From JAJPHF01 sp035293805 (GTDB taxonomy: Bacteria > Chloroflexota > UBA6077 > JAJPHF01), in NCBI GenBank assembly GCA_035293805.1, contig DATGMD010000019.1, positions 1-64,000 on the forward strand: 64,000 bases of DNA. Reading direction: 5' to 3'. The number at the start of each line of letters is the position of its first letter. Positions within the stretch are counted from its first letter, which is position 1. A program made the position numbers and the translations under genes. The notes below the pieces were generated by a model. The model did not search any database and was not told the DNA's origin. It saw only the letters and a list, made by a program, of their open reading frames with translations. Shown here piece by piece: positions 1 through 8,860 of the stretch.

Positions 1-1
1 C

Positions 2-1105
2 CGGCCGGGGCTGCTCGGCCTGCACTGCCCGCACCGCGGGGCGGACCTCAGCTACGGGCGGCTGGAGGACGGGGGGCTGCGCTGCCTGTACCACGGCTGG
101 CTGTTCGACCGCACCGGCCAGTGCCGGGAGCAGCCGGGCGAACCGGCGGGCAGCTCGTTCTGCCAGCGCGTGCGCCACACCGCCTATCCCTGCCAGGAGG
201 CCGGCGACCTCGTGTTCGCCTACCTCGGCCCCGGCGAGCCGCCCCTGCTCCCCGACTACGAGTTCCTGCGCGTGCCGACCGCCCAGCGCTGCGCCACCAA
301 AGTGTTCCAGGAGTGCAGCTACTTGCAGGCGAACGAGGGCAACATCGACCCGCAGCACCTCTCGTTCCTGCACCGGCAGTTCGACCAGACTGCCTGGGTG
401 GCGAACCGCCTCGCACGCGGCGCGTCGGGCGAGCAGTCGAGCATGACGCTCTTCGGCCGCGACGTGGCGCCGACCATCGAGACGGAGCAGACGGACTTCG
501 GGGTGCGGATCTACTCTGTGCGCAGGATGAGCGCCGAGCAGAACTACGTCCGCATCTCCAGCTTCATCATGCCGAACCTGGCCGCCTTCCCGGGCAGCAC
601 GGGCGTGGACGGCTACTCGATCCACTGGCACGTGCCCGTCGACGACACGACGCACTGGAAATACCTCGTGAACTTCCGCCGCTCGGCGCCGATGGACAAG
701 GAGGCGTTCCGCCGCCAGATGGCGCCGGCGATCGGGCCGGGCTACCGCATGCCGCGCAACCAGGCGAACCGCTACTTGCAGGACCGCGCGGAGATGCAGA
801 CGAGTACCTTTAGCGGCATGGGCGCCTCGTTCCACGTCCACGACGCCTTCGCCACGGAGAGCCAGGGCCCCGTTCAGGACCGCACACAGGAGCACCTGGG
901 CACCACCGACCGGGCGATCATCCAGGCCCGGCAGCTGCTGCTCCAGGGCATCCGCGACGTGCAGGAGGGGCGCGACCCGCCCCACGTGCTGCGCGCGGGG
1001 GCGCCACCGCCCGAGATCGTCGTCCGCACCGAGGCCGTGTCCAGCGCGCTCGACTTCCACACCTACTGGCGCGCGCCGGCGGCCGACGTGGTGGCGGTGG
1101 GCTAG
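2..1105 (+). CDS. Rieske [2Fe-2S] aromatic ring-hydroxylating oxygenase, alpha subunit (5' truncated by window edge)
   Basis: The reading frame is open from the first bases, so the N-terminus lies outside the window. The visible part opens inside the Rieske domain. The cluster ligands are C9-P-H11 and C28-x2-H31 (CPHRG and CLYHGW). The mononuclear iron site follows as D116-x2-H119-x4-H124, in the segment NIDPQHLSFLH. Together these define the alpha subunit of a non-heme iron oxygenase, closest in style to phthalate or vanillate-type monocomponent oxygenases. These take electrons from a separate reductase to hydroxylate or O-demethylate aromatic substrates. No reductase or ferredoxin gene is visible downstream. 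The substrate cannot be told from sequence alone. The stop codon lies in the first copy of a 34-nt tandem duplication. Confidence 0.93.
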   Translation, partial: RPGLLGLHCPHRGADLSYGRLEDGGLRCLYHGWLFDRTGQCREQPGEPAGSSFCQRVRHTAYPCQEAGDLVFAYLGPGEPPLLPDYEFLRVPTAQRCATKVFQECSYLQANEGNIDPQHLSFLHRQFDQTAWVANRLARGASGEQSSMTLFGRDVAPTIETEQTDFGVRIYSVRRMSAEQNYVRISSFIMPNLAAFPGSTGVDGYSIHWHVPVDDTTHWKYLVNFRRSAPMDKEAFRRQMAPAIGPGYRMPRNQANRYLQDRAEMQTSTFSGMGASFHVHDAFATESQGPVQDRTQEHLGTTDRAIIQARQLLLQGIRDVQEGRDPPHVLRAGAPPPEIVVRTEAVSSALDFHTYWRAPAADVVAVG

Positions 1106-1138
1106 CGCGCCGGCGGCCGATATGATCGCCGTGGGCTA
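1071..1138 (+). repeat. Imperfect 34-nt tandem duplication spanning a gene end
   Basis: Two adjacent 34-nt units (1071-1104 and 1105-1138) both begin GCGCGCCGGCGGCCGA and end GTGGGCTA, with about five differences between them. The first unit encodes the last residues of the Rieske oxygenase and most of its stop codon. The second is non-coding. Confidence 0.7.
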
Positions 1139-1179
1139 CTTGCCGGCGCGGCCGGCGCTCGCTAGCGGACGGAGGGGCG

Positions 1180-1188
1180 TGCTACACT
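1180..1188 (+). promoter_or_regulatory. Extended -10 promoter candidate for the M50-cNMP gene
   Basis: TGCTACACT matches an extended -10 box (TGn plus TACACT). It lies about 85 nt before the GTG start at 1274. No good -35 box is visible. The same TGCTAnAnT pattern precedes several other genes here. Confidence 0.45.
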
Positions 1189-1273
1189 AGCGGCGCCCGC
1201 CCGGGCGCCGCTGCCGCGTGCTCGGCCGCGCCACCGCGCCGGCCCGACGCGCCGCGGACCCACGGAGAATGCC

Positions 1274-3487
1274 GTGCAACAGGCTTCGCAGTCGCCGGCC
1301 GCCGACGAGGCGCCGCCGCCCAGCGTGTGGGACCGGCTGGCCGAGCGCCTGAACCCGGCTTTCGAGCGCCCCAAGCTGCGCGAGGGCATCGAGGCGCGGC
1401 TGCTCACGAACTCGCGCGGCGAAGAGTATTACATCGCCAAGAACCCGGCCGCCGGCACCTACGTGCGCCTGGCTCCCGACGAGTACTTCCTGCTGAGCCT
1501 CATGGACGGCAGCCGCCAGGTCAAGGACCTGGTAATGGCGTACTTTCTCCAGTACAAGAGCTTCGCCTTCCAGCGCATCGCCCACGTCGTCCAGGAGCTG
1601 CGCCAGCAGCGGTTTCTCACCGAGGAGCCGCGCGATGCCTATGGCGGCCTGCGCCGGTACTTCGGCCGGCAGACGTGGACGTACCGCATCGACCGGCTGA
1701 TCAAGAGCTTCAAGTACCACGAGTTTCCGCTCGAAGGGATCGACGGCGCGATCACGGCGATCTACCGGCGGGTTGGCTGGATCTTCTTCACGCGCCTGGT
1801 GCTGAGCCTCTGGCTGCTCTCGGCGGTCGTGGGGTTCGTGCTGTTCTTCTGGATCGAGGCACACGGCGGCCCCAACATCCTGCGGTTCGGCGGCTCATAC
1901 CTGCTGGGCACCATCGCGTTGCTGCTGCTGTACGTCGTCCTGGTGTCGGTCCACGAGATGGGCCATGCGCTGACGACGAAGCACTTCGGCCGCGAGGTGC
2001 CCCGCGGCGGGGTGATGGTGTACTACGGCGGGCCCGCGTTCTTCATGGACACCACCGACATCTGGCTGGAGCCGCGGCGGCGCCGCATGCTCGTCTCCGC
2101 CGCCGGCATGATCGCCGTCTGGGGGGTTGGCGGGCTGGCGATGCTCTACGTGGTCTTGCAGCCCGCGTCGCCGCTGGCGCAGCTCGCGTTCATGTTCGGC
2201 TTCGTGGCGTTCGTCAGCAACAGCCTGCAAGTGCTGCCGCTGCTGGAGCTGGACGGCTACTTCCTGCTCATGGACTGGCTGGAGATCCCGATGCTGCGCC
2301 CGCGGGCGCTGGCGTTCGTGCGGGGCGAGCTGTGGCGCAAGCTCCGGGCGCGCGAGCCGTTCAACCGCGAGGAGCGCATCTTCGCGATCTACGGTTCCCT
2401 GGCGCTGGTGTACTCGATCTTCTGGCTGTTGTTCGCCGTCTACTTGTGGTTCAACAAGCTGGAGCGCATCGTCGTCGAAGCCTGGGGCCAGAACTCGCTC
2501 GTCTGGCGCGTCCTGGTGGTGGTCGTGATCGTGCTGTTCGGCGTGCCGATCACGTTCGCGCTGAGCCTGAAGCTGCTGCAATGGCAGCGCGCGGTGCGCG
2601 GCGGCGTCGCCCGGCTGCGCCACCGTCGCGAGGAGGCGCGGGCGCGGGCGCGGCTCGACGCCCGAGCACTGGTCGGCAGGCTGCGCTTCCTGGGCGACCT
2701 GAGCTTCGCGCAGCGGGAGGGCGTGGTCAGCCACCTCACGCTGGAGCGCTACCGCCCCGGCGCCTACGTCGTGCGCCAGGGCGAGCCGGGCGCGGAGTTC
2801 TTCCTGATCCGCAACGGGCAGGCCGAGGTGGTGCAGGTGGGCGCCGACGGCTGGCCGCACGAGCTGGCGGTGCTGCGGCGCGGCGACTACTTCGGCGAGC
2901 TGGCGCTGCTGTACCACCAGCCGCGCTCGGCCAGCGTGCGCGCGCTGACGCCGCTGGAGGTCTACGGGCTCGGGCGCGAGGCGTTCGAGACGCTGGTCGC
3001 GCCGCAGCTCCGCGACTACGGGCTGACGCGCCAGCGGATCGAGGAGCGCTCGGAGCTGGCGCGGATGGACCTGTTCCGGCACACGGCGCCGTCCGAGCTG
3101 GACCCGATTCTGGAACACCTGCGGACCGAAGAGTACCCGACGGGCGCCGTCATCATTCGCCAGGGCGAGCCGGGCGACCGCTTCTACCTGCTGCGGCGCG
3201 GCCGGGTCGAGATCACCCGGCGCCTGGACGACGGCACCGAGCAAGCGCTGGCCGAGCTGGGGCCGGGCGACTACTTCGGCGAGATGGCGCTGCTGAACGA
3301 CGAGCCGCGCACGGCCACGGTGCGGGCGCTGGAGCCGGTCGTGCTGTGGAGCCTGGACAAGGCGAGCTTCCACGAGCTGATGCTGGGCCAGTTCGGGCTG
3401 GGCACGGCCCTCTCGACCGAGGCGGAGAACCGCGAGGCGACGCAACGGCGCCTCGCCGGGGAGCGAGGGTCCAGCGAGGCCGCCTAG
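1274..3487 (+). CDS. Membrane M50 (site-2-type) zinc metallopeptidase with two C-terminal cyclic-nucleotide-binding domains
   Basis: This 737-aa protein has three parts. Residues about 25-130 resemble the PqqD-like winged-helix segment found in putative peptide zinc metalloproteases. A multi-helix membrane region follows, carrying the M50 zinc site H227-E-x2-H231 (VHEMGHA) and the third ligand in ELDGY near residue 327. Finally there are two cNMP-binding beta-rolls, with phosphate-binding cassettes FGELALL (about 540) and FGEMALL (about 668), each followed by R-S/T-A. M50 enzymes cut substrates within the membrane; cNMP domains usually sense cAMP or cGMP. The fusion suggests second-messenger-gated proteolysis or peptide maturation, which is an inference. 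The start is GTG. It stands alone as a transcription unit. The substrate is unknown. Confidence 0.9.
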   Translation: MQQASQSPAADEAPPPSVWDRLAERLNPAFERPKLREGIEARLLTNSRGEEYYIAKNPAAGTYVRLAPDEYFLLSLMDGSRQVKDLVMAYFLQYKSFAFQRIAHVVQELRQQRFLTEEPRDAYGGLRRYFGRQTWTYRIDRLIKSFKYHEFPLEGIDGAITAIYRRVGWIFFTRLVLSLWLLSAVVGFVLFFWIEAHGGPNILRFGGSYLLGTIALLLLYVVLVSVHEMGHALTTKHFGREVPRGGVMVYYGGPAFFMDTTDIWLEPRRRRMLVSAAGMIAVWGVGGLAMLYVVLQPASPLAQLAFMFGFVAFVSNSLQVLPLLELDGYFLLMDWLEIPMLRPRALAFVRGELWRKLRAREPFNREERIFAIYGSLALVYSIFWLLFAVYLWFNKLERIVVEAWGQNSLVWRVLVVVVIVLFGVPITFALSLKLLQWQRAVRGGVARLRHRREEARARARLDARALVGRLRFLGDLSFAQREGVVSHLTLERYRPGAYVVRQGEPGAEFFLIRNGQAEVVQVGADGWPHELAVLRRGDYFGELALLYHQPRSASVRALTPLEVYGLGREAFETLVAPQLRDYGLTRQRIEERSELARMDLFRHTAPSELDPILEHLRTEEYPTGAVIIRQGEPGDRFYLLRRGRVEITRRLDDGTEQALAELGPGDYFGEMALLNDEPRTATVRALEPVVLWSLDKASFHELMLGQFGLGTALSTEAENREATQRRLAGERGSSEAA

Positions 3488-3554
3488 GCCGAGGAATGCG
3501 CGTCGGGCGGCCGCACCGGCTGCCCGTGGGGGCCAGGGGAGGGAGGGGACCGCC

Positions 3555-3770
3555 GTGGAGTGCTGGGTGGGCGGCGAGCCGGCGAACGGCGTGTGCCGGT
3601 TCTGCGGGCGCGGCGTCTGCAAGGCCCACGCCAAGGAGATGCCCTACCTGACGGTCGCGTATCCTACCCCACAGGGACTAGAGGGTCTGGCCGTAGAGAA
3701 CGTGCTCTGGTGCGGCGTCTGTCGGCCGCGCTCCGAGCCGGTCGGCCTCGACTTCCTGGAGCGACGCTAG
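3555..3770 (+). CDS. Small cysteine-rich putative zinc-binding protein
   Basis: This 71-aa protein starts at GTG behind a strong Shine-Dalgarno (GGGAGGGG). It has Cys pairs C-R-F-C near residue 14 and C-G-V-C near residue 52, plus a C-K-A-H element. These look like two halves of a zinc-ribbon or treble-clef site. It lies 67 nt downstream of the M50-cNMP protease on the same strand and may be co-transcribed with it. I do not recognise the family. Possible roles are a small structural zinc protein or an adaptor. The function is unassigned. Confidence 0.6.
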   Translation: MECWVGGEPANGVCRFCGRGVCKAHAKEMPYLTVAYPTPQGLEGLAVENVLWCGVCRPRSEPVGLDFLERR

Positions 3771-3790
3771 CCGGTCGCGGGTGGTGAGTA

Positions 3791-3851
3791 GCAACTAGCC
3801 GCTAGCTTGGCGCCGCGGTCGCTCGGCGGCTCGAAGCCAGCGGCTAGTTGC
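3791..3851. terminator. Bidirectional terminator-like inverted repeat between convergent genes
   Basis: Arms at 3791-3806 (GCAACTAGCCGCTAGC) and 3836-3851 pair at 15 of 16 positions. A smaller CGCCG/CGGCG stem is nested inside. It lies exactly between two convergent genes and has no long T run, so it may be a palindromic repeat rather than a true intrinsic terminator. Confidence 0.55.
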
Positions 3852-3869
3852 GTAAAGGGCCGCAACTGG

Positions 3870-4724
3870 TTACGGGGCGACCTCCATCGGCCGGCGGCAG
3901 ACCGGGAAGTACTGGAACCAGGGGTTACACTGGAGAACATCCGGCGGCACGAGCGGCTCCGGCGGCACGAGGGCCTCGGCCAGTGGTGGCAGGCTCGGAC
4001 AGTAGTGGATGATGCCCGCGCCCAGGCCGATCGGGCAGTCGACGGCGATGTAGCGCTGGCCGGGCCCGGGCCACAGCGGGTCACGGAAGAAGCCGTAGAC
4101 GATCGCGGCGCCAGGCGGCGGCGTGCCCGTGGGCGTGGTGCCCTGGGCCGTCACCCCGCCCGCGGGCGGCTGGCCGGCCACGCCGGTCTGGACGCCCGGT
4201 CCCGCCTGGCCACCGGTCGGCGCCGGCTGGCCGGCGGGCGCCGTGGTCGGTCCGGGCTGGCCAGTGGGGGCCGCGGTGGTGCCCGTCTGCGCTGGGGTCG
4301 CGCCGGCCGTGCTCGGACCCGTCGTGGTGCCCGTGCCCGCCTGGCCACCCGGGCCGGTCGCGGGAGCCGCGCCGGTGCTGGGGCCGGTCGCCGGGCCGCC
4401 GGTCTGCTCACCACCGGCCGTCTGCCCGCTGGAGGTCGCGTTCTGGCCGCCGGTCGCGGGCGCCTGGCCCGCGCCGCTCGTCTGGCCCCCGCTGGTTCCA
4501 GTTTGCCCACCGCCGGCGGTCTGGCCGCCGCCGGTCGCGCTCTGGCCACCCGTGGCGGCGCCACCGCTCGACCCGCCCGCGCCCCCGGCCGCGCCGCCCT
4601 GCTGCTCGATGCTAGCAGGCTGCCCCGGATCGGTCTGGGCGTGAGCCGCGCCCAATGGCGTGAGCGCTACCAGAAGCGCCAGGGAAAGGCCGGCCTGAGC
4701 TGCGCGGACGGTCGCTCTCCTCAT
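3870..4724 (-). CDS. Secreted protein with long Gly/Thr/Gln/Ala-rich low-complexity region
   Basis: About 284 aa from ATG at 4724, placed 7 nt after the SD AGGGAGGGG. An upstream in-frame GTG lacks this spacing. Residues 1-30 form a signal peptide (MRRATVRAAQAG, a hydrophobic LALLVAL stretch, then AHAQ). Residues about 35-200 are a degenerate run of short GGQT/TGG/PTG units, probably disordered. The last 75 residues are ordered-looking and contain four cysteines, aromatic residues and motifs such as YGFFRDPLWPG and CNPWFQYFPVC, suggesting a small disulfide-bonded surface domain. The function is unknown. The low-complexity part could serve as a cell-wall spacer. Confidence 0.7.
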   Translation of the reverse strand: MRRATVRAAQAGLSLALLVALTPLGAAHAQTDPGQPASIEQQGGAAGGAGGSSGGAATGGQSATGGGQTAGGGQTGTSGGQTSGAGQAPATGGQNATSSGQTAGGEQTGGPATGPSTGAAPATGPGGQAGTGTTTGPSTAGATPAQTGTTAAPTGQPGPTTAPAGQPAPTGGQAGPGVQTGVAGQPPAGGVTAQGTTPTGTPPPGAAIVYGFFRDPLWPGPGQRYIAVDCPIGLGAGIIHYCPSLPPLAEALVPPEPLVPPDVLQCNPWFQYFPVCRRPMEVAP

Positions 4725-4788
4725 AAAGTTACCCCTCCCTCGTGCGTTCACGCGTCAGCCATCGGCACCGCCGACGCGCGGCGCCCCC

Positions 4789-4797
4789 ATTGTAGCA
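4789..4797 (-). promoter_or_regulatory. Extended -10 promoter for the secreted protein
   Basis: On the minus strand the bases read TGCTACAAT, an extended -10 with 5 of 6 consensus bases in TACAAT. It is about 65 nt upstream of the ATG at 4724. Confidence 0.5.
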
Positions 4798-4829
4798 GCA
4801 TCGCCGCCCGGTTGACACCGCGAACTGCC

Positions 4830-7379
4830 TTACACGATCTGGAAGACGGAGCCGCGCGGGGTCTTGCGGACGTCGATGCGGACCGGGAACACCTCCTTCA
4901 TCTCCGGGACGTGCGTGATGACCAGCACCTTCTCGAAGTCGTCCTGAATGGCCTTGATCGCCTCGACCAGGCGTTCCAGCCCCTCTGCATCTTGCGTGCC
5001 GAAGCCCTCGTCCACCACCAGCAACTGCACGCGCGCGCCGGCTCGCCGCGCCACCAGCTTGGAGAGCCCGACCCGCAGCGCGAAGTTCGCGCGGAAGGCC
5101 TCGCCGCCGCTGAACAGTTCGTAGCTGCGTGTGCCCAGCTCGTCGGCGATCTTGATGTCGAGCGTCTCGATCGTGTTGCCCTGGCGCGTGTCGCGCTGCG
5201 TCTCGAGCTTCAGGTGCATGCGGTTGTCGGTCATGCGCGCGAGCAGCGCGTTGGCCTCCTGCTCCAGCTCGGGGATCACGCTCTCGATAATCATCGCCTG
5301 GAGGCCCTTCTTGCCGAAGGCCAGGGCCAGCTCGCCGTAGATGCCGCGCTCCTCCTGCAATCGCGCCCGCTGCTCCGCCAGCCGGGCTCGCTCGCCCTCC
5401 TGAAACTGCAAGGTGGCGAGGATCTGCTTCGCCGAGCCGATGCGCTGGTCGCGGTCGCGCCGCTCGCCCTCCAGCCGCCGCACCTCGGCGTCGGCCGCGC
5501 GCAGCTCGCGCTCCAAAGCCGCGGCGTCGCCGATCTCCGCGCGCAGCGCGGCGGCGCGCGCCTCGTCGGCGGCCAGCCGCGTCCGCCAGCCCTCGGCGGC
5601 CGTCGTGGCGCTGGCTAGCAGCTCCCGTTCGCGCGGCAGCGTCTCGCGAGCGCTCTCCAGAATGCGGTGCTGCTCCTCCCAGGCCTGGAGCGCCTTCAGC
5701 TCGGCTCGGCGCGCGGCATGGACTTTCTGGTCGTAGCCCAGCGCCGCCAGCTCCGCGTCGAGCCGGACGACTGCTGCCTGGGCGTCGGCGGCGTAGTCGC
5801 TGCGGTCGAGCCGCGCCGCGACCGCAGTCCGCTCGGCCTCGGCGCCGGCCATCTCCGTCGCCTGCTCCTCGGCCTGCTGCAGCGCCTGGCGCAATTGCCC
5901 GGCGAGCACGGATTGCTTCGCGAGCGGCGCTGCCTCGGCGTCGATCTCGGCCAGCCGCGCCTCCGCCGCTTGGATCGTCGCCGCCAGCTCGGCCAGGCGC
6001 TCGTTGTTCGCCTTGCCGCGCGCCGTGAGGTCGGCTTTCGCCTCCTCGCAGCGGGCGACCGCGTGCTTGCGGCTCGTGGCGTCGAGCGGGGTCAGGCAGT
6101 AGGGGCACTGCGCTGCGTCGGCCAGCACCGACTCGTTGCGCTGCACTTCCTTGAAGCGCTCCCGCAGCTCCTTCGTGGTCTGGTCGAGCGCCGCCTGCTC
6201 GCCCTTGGCGGTCGCCAGCACCTGCTCCTGGGCAGCGCGCTGGTGCTGGAGCCCTTCATAGCGCGCGGCCGAGCCCTCGGCCCTCGCGAGCTGTAGCTTC
6301 AGCTCGGGCCGACGTGCCGCCGCGGCCTGGAGGTTCGGCAGCCGCTTGTCGAGGGTGCGGAGCGTCGTCTCCAGCTCGCTGCGCGCCGCCTCGATCGTCC
6401 GCTGGTGCCGGTGGCGCTCGTCCTCCAGCTCCTTGGCGCGGGCGGCCTGGTCCTGCAGCGCGTCCACCTCGGCGCGCAAGGCGACCAGGCGCGCGTAGCC
6501 CGCGTCGATCTCGGCTGCCCGGGCGAGGAGCTGCTCGCAGCCGGCGATGCGCTGCTGGTGCGCGGCCGCCTGCTTCTCGACGGCCGCGAGCTGCTTCTGC
6601 CCGTCGGCGATGGCGCTCTCCAGCACCGTCAGGTCGGCGCGCGCGCGGGCGCTGGCTGCCTGCCGCTCTTGCAGCGTCTGGTAGATGGTGAGCGCCCGCG
6701 TCAGCTCCAGGTCGAGGGCCGCGCGCTCGCGCTCCAGCCGCGCCAGCGCCGCCTCGTGCTCGCCGCGCTTCGCCAGCTCTTCGTCGATCGCCGCGATGTC
6801 GCGCTCGACCTGCTGCACCGCGCCGTCGCGCGCCTTCGCCTCGTCGCGGGCGCGCGCCTCCAGGTCGTCGTAGCGGCCCAGCTCTAGGATCTCCGCCAGG
6901 ATCTGCTTGCGCTCGCCCGGGGTCTTCTTGGTGAACTCGTCGGCCCGCCCCTGAAGCAGGAACGACGAGTTGATGAACGTGTCGTAGCCCATGCCGACCA
7001 ACTCGATGATGCGCTCCTGCGTCTCGCGCACGGTGGCGCCGGTCAGCGGGCGCAGGCCGTCGCCGTGGACGACGTGCAGGTCGAGCGTCGTCTGGCCGCG
7101 GCCGGCGCGGCTGCGCTTGCGCAGCACGCGGTAGCGCCCCTCGCCCAGGTAGAACTCGAACTCGACCTCCATCTCGGTCTGGCCAGTGTGGATGAGGTCG
7201 TCGGCGCTGTCGGCGCGGCACTTGCCCCACAGCGCCCAGGTGATCGCGTCGAGCAGCGCCGACTTGCCGTGGCCGTTGTCGCCCGAGATACACGCCACGT
7301 GGAGGCCGTCGAACCGCAGCGGCTCGTGCGCGTCGGCGTAGCACAGGAAGTTGCGCAGGTGCAGCTTGATCGGGATCAT
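4830..7379 (-). CDS. sbcC: Rad50/SbcC-type ATPase, DNA double-strand-break processing
   Basis: 849 aa from ATG at 7379 (MIPIKLHLRNFLCY). The N-terminal lobe has Walker A GDNGHGKSALLD near residue 35. Two long charged coiled-coil arms flank a zinc hook CPYC near residue 425, almost exactly mid-protein as in Rad50. The C-terminal lobe has the ABC signature FSGGEAFR and Walker B LLVVDEGFG followed by TQD. With SbcD it forms the Mre11-Rad50-type nuclease complex that tethers and trims DNA ends. It is the last gene of herA-sbcD-sbcC. The frame stays open for 53 codons upstream of the ATG, but those codons come from a G-rich repeat. Confidence 0.96.
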   Translation of the reverse strand: MIPIKLHLRNFLCYADAHEPLRFDGLHVACISGDNGHGKSALLDAITWALWGKCRADSADDLIHTGQTEMEVEFEFYLGEGRYRVLRKRSRAGRGQTTLDLHVVHGDGLRPLTGATVRETQERIIELVGMGYDTFINSSFLLQGRADEFTKKTPGERKQILAEILELGRYDDLEARARDEAKARDGAVQQVERDIAAIDEELAKRGEHEAALARLERERAALDLELTRALTIYQTLQERQAASARARADLTVLESAIADGQKQLAAVEKQAAAHQQRIAGCEQLLARAAEIDAGYARLVALRAEVDALQDQAARAKELEDERHRHQRTIEAARSELETTLRTLDKRLPNLQAAAARRPELKLQLARAEGSAARYEGLQHQRAAQEQVLATAKGEQAALDQTTKELRERFKEVQRNESVLADAAQCPYCLTPLDATSRKHAVARCEEAKADLTARGKANNERLAELAATIQAAEARLAEIDAEAAPLAKQSVLAGQLRQALQQAEEQATEMAGAEAERTAVAARLDRSDYAADAQAAVVRLDAELAALGYDQKVHAARRAELKALQAWEEQHRILESARETLPRERELLASATTAAEGWRTRLAADEARAAALRAEIGDAAALERELRAADAEVRRLEGERRDRDQRIGSAKQILATLQFQEGERARLAEQRARLQEERGIYGELALAFGKKGLQAMIIESVIPELEQEANALLARMTDNRMHLKLETQRDTRQGNTIETLDIKIADELGTRSYELFSGGEAFRANFALRVGLSKLVARRAGARVQLLVVDEGFGTQDAEGLERLVEAIKAIQDDFEKVLVITHVPEMKEVFPVRIDVRKTPRGSVFQIV

Positions 7380-7380
7380 G

Positions 7381-7555
7381 TTGGCCCCCCCAGCCCTCCA
7401 AGCCTGGGGGGAGAGGAGGGGCATGTGGGGGGCACCCCCACATACCCGCCGGGCTGGGGCCGCCGCCCCGGTCCCCCAATGCTGAGGAAAGAAGAGGAGG
7501 CTGTGAGGAGCACCTCCACACCCCTGGCAGGGGAGCACCCCTGCACCCCCAAGAG
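7381..7555. repeat. G-rich palindromic repeat cluster between sbcD and sbcC
   Basis: The 178-nt spacer is almost entirely G-tract/C-tract palindromes such as CCAAGCCTGGGGGGAGAGG and CCCTGGCAGGGGAGCACCCC. Related blocks occur at 14283, 14487, 17846 and 54058. All share a core of the type GGGGTGCAGGGG, CTCCCCTGCC and GGGGGGTGTCCCCC. They can form hairpins or G-quadruplexes. Confidence 0.7.
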
Positions 7556-7556
7556 A

Positions 7557-8783
7557 TCAAGCATCATTCGGAACAAGCTCACCCTGTAGTAGGCGCTCGG
7601 CGTATTCGAGGAGCACGTCGCGGCGGGTGGGCGGCACGTTGGTGGCCTCGAAGTAGCGGCGCAGCGCGTCGAGCGGCGTGAGCGGGCCGCTCAGCAGGCC
7701 CGGCAGGCGCTCGCGCCGCCGCCGCTCCACGTTCTGCTGGACCGGCGCGGCGTAGAAGGCGCCGCCGAGCGCCTTGCGCACCTCACCCTCGTCCAGCCGC
7801 CCCTCCTGCTCGGGCTGGAGGTTCACGATCACGCGCACTACCGCGTCGCGCAGGCGGTGCTCGCGGCGCTGGAGCACGCGCAGCACCTGGCCAGTCGGGT
7901 CGTCGCCGTCGGGCGTCACCTCGACCGTCTCGAAGGGGCGGGCTTGCACCGGCACGAATTGCGGGTCGGCGCGGCCGGGCGCGAGGTCCACCAGCCAGAA
8001 GCCCTTCTCTTCTTTCTCCTCACTGAAGTCGACGCGGTTGATGCTGCCCGAGTAGGCGATGGGCGGCTCGCCGTGGCGGAGCTGCTGGCGGTGGATGTGG
8101 CCGAGCGCGACGTAGTCGAGGTTCGGGTCGCGCAGGGCGCTCTCGGCGATCATGGGATCCTCGCCGACGGCCAGCCAGCGCTCGGCGCCAATCTCCGCGC
8201 CGAACAGGTGGCAGTGGCCGACGAGCACCGCCGGCAGGTCGGGCTCCAGCGCCCGCGCCTGGTCGCCGACCATCGCCTCCAGCTTCGTGACCATGATCTC
8301 GCTTAGCTCCCGCAGCGTGGCGTCGCGGTACTCATCACGGGCGAGCACGGCGCTGCGCGTGAGCCACGGCAGCGTGACGACCTGCAAGGGGCCGTGGCGC
8401 GTCTCCAGGCGCAGCGTCTCCACGCGCCGCGAGACGACGACGTTCGGCAGCCCCAGCACGCCGAAGATCTCGGTCGCGGTGGCGCGCTGGGCGGCGTTGG
8501 GCAGGTCGTGGTTGCCGGCGAGGAGGACCACCGGGATCCCGGCGTCGGCCAGGCGGCGGATGCGGCGGGCGAACTCGCGCTGGTAGGTGGGGGTTGGGTC
8601 GCGGGTTTTGTAGGCGTCGCCCGCGAATAGCACGGCGTCCACCGGCTCGCCGAGCGCGCGGTCAATGGCCTCGTCGAAGGTGGCGCAGAAGTCGGCCAGG
8701 CGGGTGCTGAGGCCCGTCGCCGGGTCCAGCCGCCCGTAGTTTTCCATGCCGAGGTGTACGTCGGCCAGGTGCAGGATCTTCAC
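7557..8783 (-). CDS. sbcD: Mre11/SbcD-type DNA nuclease
   Basis: 408 aa from GTG at 8783, giving the family-typical start V-KILHLADVHLG with GGAG about 10 nt upstream. An in-frame ATG at 8840 would add 19 unsupported residues. All calcineurin-like phosphoesterase motifs are present: D-x-H in ADVHLG, GD in FAGDAYKT, GNHD, GHCH and GHIH. The C-terminal part carries the Mre11 capping region. Mre11/SbcD is the Mn-dependent 3'-5' exonuclease and endonuclease that partners Rad50/SbcC. It lies downstream of herA by under 80 nt, and 178 nt upstream of sbcC across a repeat-filled spacer. Together with NurA nearby it completes the archaeal-type end-resection set. Confidence 0.95.
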   Translation of the reverse strand: MKILHLADVHLGMENYGRLDPATGLSTRLADFCATFDEAIDRALGEPVDAVLFAGDAYKTRDPTPTYQREFARRIRRLADAGIPVVLLAGNHDLPNAAQRATATEIFGVLGLPNVVVSRRVETLRLETRHGPLQVVTLPWLTRSAVLARDEYRDATLRELSEIMVTKLEAMVGDQARALEPDLPAVLVGHCHLFGAEIGAERWLAVGEDPMIAESALRDPNLDYVALGHIHRQQLRHGEPPIAYSGSINRVDFSEEKEEKGFWLVDLAPGRADPQFVPVQARPFETVEVTPDGDDPTGQVLRVLQRREHRLRDAVVRVIVNLQPEQEGRLDEGEVRKALGGAFYAAPVQQNVERRRRERLPGLLSGPLTPLDALRRYFEATNVPPTRRDVLLEYAERLLQGELVPNDA

Positions 8784-8860
8784 CGAGTCAGTCGCTCCGG
8801 GCTGGGTATTGGCCTGATCGCTAGCAATTCCACGGCGCATTCGGAAGTGCGACGGGGCGC

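Noticed and set aside
3807..5618. Long plus-strand open frame across the secreted protein and sbcC end
   Set aside because: Arg/Ala/Gly-rich shadow; both minus-strand genes are supported by SD, signal peptide and SbcC motifs.
7381..7555. CRISPR-like array
   Set aside because: Units vary in sequence and spacing, with no unique spacers and no cas genes; they are palindromic interspersed repeats.
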